Made by a program: the position numbers and the translations under genes. Positions 57,337 through 64,000 of a stretch of 64,000 nt of DNA are shown here, in pieces. Source of the stretch: an uncultured Actinomycetes bacterium (GTDB lineage Bacteria; Actinomycetota; Actinomycetes; Nanopelagicales; Nanopelagicaceae); the NCBI GenBank assembly GCA_903838295.1, contig CAILXX010000016.1, positions 55,842 to 119,841 on the forward strand. The letters are read 5' to 3'. The notes beneath the pieces were generated by a model, which ran no database searches, was not told where the DNA came from, and saw only the letters and a list, made by a program, of their open reading frames with translations. Positions within the stretch are counted from its first letter, which is position 1; every line of letters starts with the position of its first letter.

Positions 57337-58731
57337 CTATTTTGAACGCAGGGCGCATGCCAACTCCGTGAAATTAGTTACAAGCAAGTCAATTTCATTT
57401 TGGCTATGGGCCAAACTAATAAGCCATTGCTCATCCAAGCCCGGCGGGGTAATGATTCCGCGGTTGATAGACCACAGCCAGGAGAGTTCGGCCATCCTAA
57501 AGTTGGATGCTTTGTACTCTCGATAATTTCGAACTGGATTTTGCGACCACGTGACGCAACCCTTGATTCCAAATCCAACAGTGTGCGCAGGCAATTTATA
57601 CTCACTAATCACATCAGATATCCGTGTAAGGGCTTGCCGGTTCAGCGACTCTGCATCATAGAGTGCTTCATCCGTAGCAATACGGTCCATCGCACGAACA
57701 CCTGCCATACACAATGGATTCCCGTTGAAAGTTCCCATGTGCATGAAGCGTCCGTCAGAAATGGTGGCCATGACTTCTTTCTTGCCACCAAAAGCGGCGA
57801 CTGGAAGTCCACCGCCAATGGATTTTGCAAGACAGATTAAATCTGGCTGCACTTGAAGTCGTTGAGCAGCACCTTGTGGGCCCGCGGTCAAACCAGTTTT
57901 AACCTCGTCGAATATTAATAGCACACCAAATTCGTCACAGAGATTGCGCACACCTTCTAGATATCCGTCATCCGGAAGCACGATTCCTATGTTCTCCAGG
58001 ACGGGCTCCATAACGATTCCTGCTATCTCACGTGCATGGTTCCGGAAGATATCTGCCAATGCTTCCAAGTTGTTAAATGGCACCGGATAAACAACACCTG
58101 GCACTATCGCACTGTCATGCACAGCATTTGGGGCAAATGCATCACCCGCATCAGAAATTTTTGGTTTTACTGAGACCGATAACGGATCGTATGCACCGTG
58201 ATAACCACCTTCAATTTTGACAACTGCATGCTTTCCAGAAAATGCACGTGCCGCCCGAATTGCATACATCGTTGCTTCGGTGCCTGAATTCGCAAATCGA
58301 ATTTGATCGACTCCAAACCTACGTACAAGTATTTCTGCAGCATCCCTAGTGTCTGGGGCGGGACTCGTGAATATTGTTCCCTTTAAAAGGACTTCCTGGA
58401 CTTCTTTGATCACCTCGGGATTGAGGTGCCCAGCCAACATCGCGCCAAATCCCATTGATAGATCGAGCATGCGACGACCATCAACATCAAACATCCACGG
58501 CCCTTGTGCGGAAGTGATTGAGAGCGGATATGGATCCCAATGTTGGAAGGTTGATGTGACGCCGAGTGGCATGGTGGCTGATGCACGTTCATTTTCCAAA
58601 TGCGATTTCGGTGATATCGATCGATATAACTGCCATTCTGATTCCAGCAGCTTTTCTATTTTTTCTTTACTTATTTCCAAACTTGATTCAGTTACTGAAC
58701 GGAACTTGATGGTCTCGAAAATTCGAGTCAT
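57337..58731 (-). CDS. class III aminotransferase, glutamate-1-semialdehyde aminomutase-like
   Basis: It is a PLP enzyme transferring amino groups from omega-amino compounds or performing an aminomutase reaction. It has 464 residues. Motifs are GHLNPEV near 101, RFANSGTEATMYAIR at 135-149, LLIFDEVKTG at 261-270 (PLP-ring Asp) and the Schiff-base lysine 293 in LAKSIGGG. An N-terminal stretch of about 60 residues precedes the core and is longer than in HemL. No haem genes are nearby, so a role on the amine made by the neighbouring deacetylase is the better inference. It is first in its operon. Confidence 0.86.
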   Translation of the reverse strand: MTRIFETIKFRSVTESSLEISKEKIEKLLESEWQLYRSISPKSHLENERASATMPLGVTSTFQHWDPYPLSITSAQGPWMFDVDGRRMLDLSMGFGAMLAGHLNPEVIKEVQEVLLKGTIFTSPAPDTRDAAEILVRRFGVDQIRFANSGTEATMYAIRAARAFSGKHAVVKIEGGYHGAYDPLSVSVKPKISDAGDAFAPNAVHDSAIVPGVVYPVPFNNLEALADIFRNHAREIAGIVMEPVLENIGIVLPDDGYLEGVRNLCDEFGVLLIFDEVKTGLTAGPQGAAQRLQVQPDLICLAKSIGGGLPVAAFGGKKEVMATISDGRFMHMGTFNGNPLCMAGVRAMDRIATDEALYDAESLNRQALTRISDVISEYKLPAHTVGFGIKGCVTWSQNPVRNYREYKASNFRMAELSWLWSINRGIITPPGLDEQWLISLAHSQNEIDLLVTNFTELACALRSK

Positions 58732-58985
58732 GTAAAACGTAAGATCTACGGTGAGGCCGGCGTTTACCGGCTACATAGACCTTTTCCCCATTTCCTTATC
58801 TATTTGGTTGTGAATACTGCCTAACAGATAGTGAATCTAGCAGTGAATTCTCAGGAATCAACTCCCTACGCAGGATAAAAATCGCCGACTGTTCGTGACT
58901 CAAGACAAAATCATATATTTTGTACAGAAATTTCTTAAACGCTTAATCGGTGGGCGGAAATCATGCAACGGGCATGCTGACCAAC
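58732..58985. other. 254-nt intergenic region upstream of the aminotransferase
   Basis: It lies between the aminotransferase start and the MDR dehydrogenase stop, both on minus. I see a GCCGG/CCGGC hairpin (58756-58771), a possible minus promoter TTGATT-N16-TAGATT, and a small CATGC/GCATG repeat (58962-58976) just after the dehydrogenase. There is no convincing gene. Confidence 0.4.
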
Positions 58986-60065
58986 TTAAAGTAACAAAGA
59001 TACTTTTATCGATTCAGTGCCAGATGAGACCATATCTAGACCCTTTTGGAAATCTGCGAGTGGGAACTGATGTGTACAAATTTTATCAAGAGGTAGTTTC
59101 CCTGATTCAATCATGGCAATTGCAGGGGGCCAGCAATGAGGACCTAGGTGCGCGCCAAGAACATCTAGTTCTTTATCATCGCTGATAATGCTCCAGTCAA
59201 CAGTTACATCTTCTTTGAAGACGCTGTAGCAGACGAAAGTTCCCAGCTTACGAAGAATATTAAGCCCTTGAGGTACGGCAGATGGGTGACCAGTTCCCTC
59301 TAGGTAAACATCGGCTCCATAACCTTCGGTCATTTCGCGAACAATTTTGATTGGATCTTCTTTCGAAATATTGATTGTCAAAGTAGCACCACACTCCTTT
59401 GCAATCGCAAGCTTGCGGTCATCTACATCAAGTGCAATTAGATGCGCTGGATTCTTTGCTGCCGCTCCGATAACCATCCCAAGCCCAATTGGCCCACACC
59501 CAGCTACAACTACGCAATCCGTTTTTTTAATATTTCCACGCTCTACTGCATGTAGCGCACAGGAAAGTGGTTCTGCATATGCAGCATGCTGCGGTTTAAT
59601 ACTTTTCGAAACTTTATGTACTCGTGCCTCTTTTGGGAAAACCATATATTCCGCCATAGCGCCAGGTGTGGCGCGTTTAAAGCCAAACATTCCATGTGGG
59701 GCACACATCCAATATTCACCACGTTTGCAGTAACGACATTCACCGCACGGGACTATCTGCTCCGCAACTACACGGTCTCCCACTACGACATTCCAACGCT
59801 TACTCGCTTCGTCGTCGATCTCTTCAACAATTCCAACAAATTCATGCCCGGGTACGACTTCTGTTTCTGCCCAAGCTGGACGGTTTGCATCGCCCCAGAA
59901 TTTTGCGGCTCCGTGATAGCACTTCAAATCACTTGCACAGATACCAACCGACTCTACTTTAATCAAAGCTTGACCTGGACCAGCCGTAGGTTTTGCAATC
60001 TCTTCAAGTTGATAATTCATCGGTCCGTGAACAATTACGGCTTTCATAGTTGATGACATCGTCAT
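58986..60065 (-). CDS. eltD: zinc-dependent MDR dehydrogenase, erythritol/L-threitol dehydrogenase-like
   Basis: It probably oxidises a tetritol to erythrulose with NAD. The start is ATG 60065, 7 nt after the tpiA-like stop; the longer frame to 60227 lies inside that gene. It has 359 residues: catalytic zinc Cys43 (GICASDLKCYHG) and His74-Glu75 (GHE), structural zinc cysteines 107, 110, 113 and 121, and a Rossmann motif GCGPIG at 199-204. The stretches CYHGAAKFWGD and DKELDVLGAHLGP resemble remembered erythritol/L-threitol dehydrogenases. The neighbouring isomerases and kinase fit that pathway. Substrate is inferred. Confidence 0.8.
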   Translation of the reverse strand: MTMSSTMKAVIVHGPMNYQLEEIAKPTAGPGQALIKVESVGICASDLKCYHGAAKFWGDANRPAWAETEVVPGHEFVGIVEEIDDEASKRWNVVVGDRVVAEQIVPCGECRYCKRGEYWMCAPHGMFGFKRATPGAMAEYMVFPKEARVHKVSKSIKPQHAAYAEPLSCALHAVERGNIKKTDCVVVAGCGPIGLGMVIGAAAKNPAHLIALDVDDRKLAIAKECGATLTINISKEDPIKIVREMTEGYGADVYLEGTGHPSAVPQGLNILRKLGTFVCYSVFKEDVTVDWSIISDDKELDVLGAHLGPHCWPPAIAMIESGKLPLDKICTHQFPLADFQKGLDMVSSGTESIKVSLLL

Positions 60066-60072
60066 TCCATTC

Positions 60073-60822
60073 CTAGTGTTGGTATATCTCATCGAGTATT
60101 GCTGGAACTTTTGCTGGATCATGAGCCTTGCGACCAAGGAATATTCCATCACATGTGGTTGCAATCTGGGAATAAAGACCGGTGCCAGCACTCCCGCCAT
60201 AAATAAGTCGATAATTTTTAACATCAATACGTTCTAACTCATCGCGAATGTAGCGGGCCATCTCATTAATATGTTTGCTGGTGGCAGGTACTGCAGCACC
60301 GATTGCCCACGTGGGTTCATACGCAACAACGATAGGTGCGCTCAGAAAACCTTTACTGGAGGTGAATGCGGAGCGGAGTTCAAGAGATATCTCTTTCTTA
60401 GCTTCTGCATGATCGGCCTGGTTTCTTTCACCCACACAAAGAATGGGGGTCAAACCATGAGAAATCGCTTGGAAGAGCTTTGCCGAAACCGTCGAGTTAC
60501 TCTCTCCAAATAAAGTGCGACGTTCGTGATGTCCAACGATCACGTAACGGCATCCATGCTGAATTAATTCGCTAGCTGTTGTTTCACCCGTAAAAGCTCC
60601 ATCCCCATGCTCTGACAGATTCTGAGCCCCTACGGCAATTCCTGTCTTTGCTAACCGCGCAGATGCAAAGGGAATGCTAAGAAAAGAAGGTAGGAGAGCT
60701 AAATCAATATTAGAGATCTTCAGGATTTGCGCTATTTCCTCTACCCATTTCTCTGTTTGGGTACGATCCATATAGGACTTGAGGTTTATAGCGACAAATT
60801 TTTTAGAGGAGAAACTGTTCAC
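60073..60822 (-). CDS. lerI: triosephosphate-isomerase-like enzyme, probable tetrulose-phosphate isomerase
   Basis: It has 249 residues with the TIM fold and catalytic residues Asn13, Lys15, His98 and Glu169. The phosphate loops differ from glycolytic TPI: GHHERR instead of GHSERR, WAIGAAVPATS instead of WAIGTGKTA, and GGSAGTG (209-215) instead of GGSVxxxN. Its neighbours are an RpiB-like isomerase and a DhaK-DhaL kinase. Together this points to L-erythrulose-1-phosphate isomerase (EryH/LerI type) rather than the housekeeping enzyme, which should lie elsewhere in the genome. Confidence 0.78.
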   Translation of the reverse strand: MNSFSSKKFVAINLKSYMDRTQTEKWVEEIAQILKISNIDLALLPSFLSIPFASARLAKTGIAVGAQNLSEHGDGAFTGETTASELIQHGCRYVIVGHHERRTLFGESNSTVSAKLFQAISHGLTPILCVGERNQADHAEAKKEISLELRSAFTSSKGFLSAPIVVAYEPTWAIGAAVPATSKHINEMARYIRDELERIDVKNYRLIYGGSAGTGLYSQIATTCDGIFLGRKAHDPAKVPAILDEIYQH

Positions 60823-60828
60823 TAATAT

Positions 60829-61290
60829 TTACTTGTTTTCGTAATTCTTTATCAAGGCAACTTTTTCTGCTGATGCCGAACTCTCATCAAACTCATGCAC
60901 CAACCATTCTTGAACTAACTTTCGCGCAAGCTCGAGTCCGATCACCCGTTGACCAATTGCAAGAACTTGAGCATTATTACTCAGAATTGCGCGCTCAACT
61001 GAATAAGAATCGTGCGCGGTGACAGCACGAATCCCAGAAACTTTATTGGCAGATATCGCCATTCCTAAACCTGTTCCACATATCAAGAGCGCTCGATCTG
61101 CTTTACCTATTGCGACCATCTCAGCGGCAGCGAATGCAATATCTGGATATGCAGTGTGACTGTTCGCATCAACACCTACATCAACTACTTCTATAACATC
61201 AGCATGGGCTTCAAGCTCTTTCTTCAGCGCTTCCTTGTATGTAAATCCAGCATCATCTGCGCCGACAACAATCTTCAATTTTTTACTCAT
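60829..61290 (-). CDS. derI: RpiB/LacAB-family isomerase, probable D-erythrulose-4-phosphate isomerase
   Basis: The start is ATG 61290 ([16 protein letters not shown]), giving 153 residues; the frame to 61323 overlaps the kinase. RpiB fold motifs are present: HTAYPDIA, the catalytic Cys71 in [15 protein letters not shown] and [18 protein letters not shown]. The usual HAG near residue 12 of RpiB is DAG here, which argues against ribose-5-phosphate as the substrate. Conversion of D-erythrulose-4-phosphate to D-erythrose-4-phosphate (EryI/DerI type) is inferred from context. It lies 6 nt from the TPI-like gene. Confidence 0.75.
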   Translation of the reverse strand: MSKKLKIVVGADDAGFTYKEALKKELEAHADVIEVVDVGVDANSHTAYPDIAFAAAEMVAIGKADRALLICGTGLGMAISANKVSGIRAVTAHDSYSVERAILSNNAQVLAIGQRVIGLELARKLVQEWLVHEFDESSASAEKVALIKNYENK

Positions 61291-63025
61291 GGTCAACTTT
61301 ACCGAGAACTTCCCCCACTGCATTGGTTATATAGGCAAAAGAGATTGCTCCTGGATCTGGGTGGCCAAGACTCTTCTCGGCATGAGGACGAGCACGTCCA
61401 ATCTTGGGAAGAAGTTGTGCGGTCGCATGAGCAGCTTCCATAGCCACGGCACTCGCTGCGCTCCATGCCTCAGAAATACTCTTGCCGGATGCAACGTCGC
61501 CCTTTAGTCTCTCCGCAAACGGAATAAGTGCATCTAACAAAGTTTTATCTCCGATAGATGCCTTGCCGAAGTTCATCACTTCTTGAGTTGCTTCAGAAAT
61601 GCTTTGAGAAATCACAGTTGCGCTGGGCACATTATTATCACCGATGGATTTCCCGATGTAACGCAAAATAATTCCCCAGATAACTCCGGAAGTTCCACCC
61701 GCTTTATCAGACCATTCATCAGCAGCATTGATCATGGTTGAACCAGCACCGGCACCGTTGGATGCAAAATGTTTAGCACCTTTCACGCCAGCATGACTTC
61801 CCCGAGCCATTCCAATTCCGTGATCACCATCTCCGGCGTACGAATCAAGCAGGCCAAGTTCATCTTCATGCAACGATATGACTCGATCAATCGCGTTAAA
61901 AATACTCAAAATTGTTTGCGCGCAATTTTGCGATTCTGCAGAACCAGTTGGGATCGCAATTTCCTCAGAGACCACATCACCGATATTCGATACAGATAAA
62001 TCCAGTGAAAGTGAACCTTTGCGATACCCAGGTGTGTAGGAGGGCTTGCCCCAGAGTTCTTCAAGTTCGGGAGTCAACCAGACCAAAGTTAATGAGACTC
62101 CCGCCATCTCAAAACTCGTCACCATTTCTCCAACTTCTGGTTCAATGATCGCGATCTGCTTCTCCCCAAGAATCTTCTGAATACTGTTGTAGAGCACATA
62201 AAGCTCTTCATATTTAACTCCGCCTAACCCATTAAGAATGAGGGCTAAGCGGGTTCCGCTGCCACTCTTCTCACCCTCGGGAGTTTCATCCATCAAACGC
62301 GACACCAAATCTTTTGCCAGATCAGCCGCAGTCGGAATATCAATCTCGCTTAAGCCTGGTTCACCATGAATACCCAAGCCCACACCCATACGTCCCACTG
62401 GAACGGTGAATAACGGGTGATCTTGCCCAGGAAGAGTGCATCCAGAGAATGCAACCCCAATGGTTCTTGCACGCGCATTAGCTAGATTCGCCACTCGAAC
62501 AACTTCGTTTAAGTCATATCCAGCTTCAGCAGCCGCCCCAGCTATTTTAAAAATAAAGAGTCCGCCAGCAATTCCACGACGCTTAGTGAATTCCTCTTTT
62601 GGAGCACTCATAATGTCATCGGTGACAACAACTGTTTGACAGGCAATACCTTCGCTATTTAATTGATCCTGCGCTTGGTTAAAATTCATCACATCGCCGG
62701 CATAATTTCCATAACTCAGGAAAATGCCGCCACCGGTGTTGGCGGTTTTACAAACACTTAAAACCTGTTGAGTTGATGGTGATGCGAATACATTTCCGAC
62801 AACAGCTGCGTGAGCCAAACCCGGTCCCACTACTCCGGCAAATGCCGGATAGTGACCAGATCCTCCGCCAATAACTACCGCAACCTCACCGGCGGAACCC
62901 TTCTTGGCGCGAACCACACCACCGCGCACAGCTCTTACCAAGTGCGAATGCGCAGCGGCAAAACCTTCGATTGCTTCGTCAACGAAATCCTCTGGATTGT
63001 TAAAAAGGTAAGTCAATGTCTCCAC
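61283..63025 (-). CDS. fused DhaK-DhaL dihydroxyacetone/erythrulose kinase
   Basis: It is an ATP-dependent ketose kinase. It has 580 residues and starts at GTG 63025. The DhaK domain (about 1-330) has [10 protein letters not shown] at 53-62, [12 protein letters not shown] near 104-115 and the substrate-binding His220 in GIHGEPG. The DhaL ATP domain (about 380-575) has the Mg-binding [16 protein letters not shown]. The neighbourhood indicates erythrulose (LerK/DerK type) rather than dihydroxyacetone, but both are possible. Its end overlaps the RpiB-like gene by 8 bases. It is first in a four-gene operon. Confidence 0.85.
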   Translation of the reverse strand: METLTYLFNNPEDFVDEAIEGFAAAHSHLVRAVRGGVVRAKKGSAGEVAVVIGGGSGHYPAFAGVVGPGLAHAAVVGNVFASPSTQQVLSVCKTANTGGGIFLSYGNYAGDVMNFNQAQDQLNSEGIACQTVVVTDDIMSAPKEEFTKRRGIAGGLFIFKIAGAAAEAGYDLNEVVRVANLANARARTIGVAFSGCTLPGQDHPLFTVPVGRMGVGLGIHGEPGLSEIDIPTAADLAKDLVSRLMDETPEGEKSGSGTRLALILNGLGGVKYEELYVLYNSIQKILGEKQIAIIEPEVGEMVTSFEMAGVSLTLVWLTPELEELWGKPSYTPGYRKGSLSLDLSVSNIGDVVSEEIAIPTGSAESQNCAQTILSIFNAIDRVISLHEDELGLLDSYAGDGDHGIGMARGSHAGVKGAKHFASNGAGAGSTMINAADEWSDKAGGTSGVIWGIILRYIGKSIGDNNVPSATVISQSISEATQEVMNFGKASIGDKTLLDALIPFAERLKGDVASGKSISEAWSAASAVAMEAAHATAQLLPKIGRARPHAEKSLGHPDPGAISFAYITNAVGEVLGKVDHE

Positions 63026-63029
63026 CCGA

Positions 63030-63065
63030 TCAATAGTTGAATACTTGCATCAATGTTAAGTATTC
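63030..63065 (-). promoter_or_regulatory. promoter and operator-like palindrome upstream of the tetrulose kinase
   Basis: GAATACTT (63039-63046) and AAGTATTC (63058-63065) form an 8-bp inverted repeat with an 11-bp centre. On minus, TTAACA (63059-63054), an 18-nt spacer and TATTGA (63035-63030) form a possible promoter that the palindrome covers. It suits a repressor site for the operon and the divergent dehydrogenase. No regulator gene is in the window. Confidence 0.5.
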
Positions 63066-63148
63066 CTGTGCAAAGTATTTCAGATATGAAGCAAAGTCGC
63101 TAGACTTAAAACTAAGAATTTTGTGCAGACTAAGAGATCGGGCATTTA

Positions 63149-63904
63149 ATGGTTGTGGATATGACTTTCCCTTTAAACAACAAAGTGGCCATTGTTACAG
63201 GTGGGGCCTCTGGAATCGGACTTGCAATTTCTGAGGCATTCGGTGCTAAAGGCGTTAGCGTTGCAATTGCCGATGTGAATCTGGATCTCGCAGAGTCGGT
63301 TGCAAAACGCTTAGGCAATAACGCCCATGCTTACAAGTGCGATGTCACAGACCTCGCTTCAATTAAGGATGTTGTAAGTCAGGTAATTGCCCGGTATCAG
63401 AAGATAGATATTTTGGTAAACAGCGCGGGAGTGGCGTTGCTGGCTCATGCGGTAGATGCAACGGCGCAAGATTGGCAGAAGACTATCGATATCAATCTGA
63501 GCGGAACTTTCTTTATGTCCCAAGAAGTGGGCCGTCATATGCTCAACGCAAAGTCTGGAAAAATAATTAACTTGGCCTCGCAAGCAGCGAGCGTGGCGCT
63601 TGATGCCCATGTCGCTTACTGCGCTTCAAAATTTGGTGTGCTTGGCGTGACGAAAGTTCTTGCATCCGAGTGGGGTGGTTCGGGAATAACCGTGAACTCG
63701 ATTTCACCAACCGTTGTTCTTACTGAACTTGGTAAGAAAGCCTGGGACGGACCAAAGGGTGATGCTCTCAAAACAATGATTCCAAGTGGGCGATTTGCTG
63801 AACCTGATGAGATTGCAGCCACTGCTATCTTCTTGGCATCAGACGGTGCAAACATGATTAATGGTGCAGATATCTTGGTTGATGGCGGCTACACAATCCG
63901 TTAA
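63149..63904 (+). CDS. dthD: short-chain dehydrogenase, D-threitol-dehydrogenase-like
   Basis: It has 251 residues (or 247 from ATG 63161) of classical SDR type: TGGASGIG at 17-24 for NAD binding, NSAG at 91-94, catalytic Ser144, Tyr157 and Lys161 (YCASK). The substrate-loop sequence SPTVVLTELGKKAW resembles D-threitol dehydrogenases as I remember them. It is divergent from the kinase operon by 123 bp and probably shares control with it. It would feed D-erythrulose to the kinase. Substrate is inferred. Confidence 0.75.
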   Translation: MVVDMTFPLNNKVAIVTGGASGIGLAISEAFGAKGVSVAIADVNLDLAESVAKRLGNNAHAYKCDVTDLASIKDVVSQVIARYQKIDILVNSAGVALLAHAVDATAQDWQKTIDINLSGTFFMSQEVGRHMLNAKSGKIINLASQAASVALDAHVAYCASKFGVLGVTKVLASEWGGSGITVNSISPTVVLTELGKKAWDGPKGDALKTMIPSGRFAEPDEIAATAIFLASDGANMINGADILVDGGYTIR

Positions 63905-63935
63905 TACTTTTTACTTGTACCTGAAAAGTGGTGGC

Positions 63936-64000
63936 TTGGCGCGCGGATTTGAACCTACGAAGGCAGAGCCGGGGGATTAATAGTCCAGGCTCCGCCTTTC
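63936..64000 (-). other. tRNA-like fragment at the window edge, unresolved
   Basis: The minus strand shows a T-loop-like GGTTCAAATCC and, nearer the edge, AAGGCGGAGCC and GGCTCTGCCTT, which pair over 11 bp (one G-U) around a 17-nt loop containing GGA-CTATTAA-TCC. The T-stem flanks do not pair beyond 2 bp, and the anticodon position would read ATT, so it is not a normal tRNA. It may be a decayed serine-type tRNA. The 5' part is cut off. Confidence 0.3.

Noticed and set aside
57337..58731. HemL of the haem pathway
   Set aside because: It is class III and aminomutase-like but carries a long N-terminal extension, and no other haem genes are nearby. Context points to amine catabolism.
58986..60227. 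413-residue version of the MDR dehydrogenase
   Set aside because: The N-terminal 54 residues overlap the TPI-like gene and do not resemble the family. ATG 60065 is the proper start.
60073..61290. Housekeeping tpiA and rpiB
   Set aside because: Altered phosphate loops, the HAG to DAG change and the erythrulose-type neighbours favour tetrulose-phosphate isomerases; not fully excluded.
63936..64000. Complete tRNA-Ser or tRNA-Asn call
   Set aside because: The T-stem pairs over only 2 bp, the anticodon would read ATT, and the 5' half lies beyond the window.

Overview
This 64 kb window looks like chromosomal DNA of a free-living actinobacterium with moderate GC and a streamlined genome. The evidence is the actinobacterial coiled-coil insert in RpoC, the Ala/Pro/Glu-rich tails on ribosomal proteins uL10, uS3 and uL22, the acidic N-terminal extension of NusG, and a tRNA-Thr/tRNA-Met/rpmG/hadA-hadB block near tRNA-Trp/secE/nusG that recalls mycobacteria. 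The short intergenic gaps and gene content suit the freshwater 'acI' group (Nanopelagicales/Planktophila-like). That placement is inference; I ran no search. I see no IS element, prophage, CRISPR array or 16S/23S rRNA. No stretch longer than 300 bases lacks a gene.

Region 1 (1-22,979, all minus strand) is the translation superoperon. In transcription order it reads rpsL-rpsG-fusA-tuf, then the S10, spc and alpha operons (rpsJ to rplQ, with secY, adk, map, infA and rpoA), truA, and rplM-rpsI-glmM (glmM is cut by the left edge). Region 2 (23,261-24,689, plus) holds a TrhA/hemolysin III membrane protein and a nitroreductase. Region 3 (24,698-36,021, minus) is tRNA-Trp-secE-nusG-rplK-rplA, an L10-leader-like element, rplJ-rplL, a strongly structured spacer, then rpoB-rpoC ending at a clear terminator.

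Region 4 (36,104-42,803) has an aspartate-type aminotransferase on plus. On minus it has tRNA-Thr, tRNA-Met, rpmG, a HadA/HadB-like dehydratase pair, a glycosyltransferase-like protein and murB. Next, on plus, is a secreted or anchored DMF-beta-like protein overlapping a conserved membrane protein. Region 5 (42,805-51,554) is carbon catabolism: glpD with a CoA-binding protein, divergent glpK, galK, divergent GH36 alpha-galactosidase, an MFS transporter, and a second nitroreductase.

Region 6 (51,585-58,731, minus) is a class III aminotransferase, a class II HDAC/acetylpolyamine-amidohydrolase-like deacetylase and a complete five-gene Urt/Liv-type ABC transporter. It looks like an uptake and catabolic unit for an N-acylated amine or amide that I cannot name. 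Region 7 (58,986-63,904) carries an erythritol/L-threitol dehydrogenase-like MDR, a TPI-like isomerase, an RpiB-like isomerase, a fused DhaK-DhaL kinase and a divergent D-threitol-dehydrogenase-like SDR. Together they match the tetritol-to-erythrose-4-phosphate route known from Mycobacterium. The last ~70 bases hold a tRNA-like fragment that does not fold properly.

Three promoter patterns recur. Three ribosomal-protein transcription units share TTTTGACC-N18-TAnnnT. Several metabolic genes have a -10-like hexamer exactly 6 nt before the start codon, as expected for leaderless mRNAs. glpK and glpD appear to share one symmetric -10 element whose two predicted start points lie 18 bp apart.
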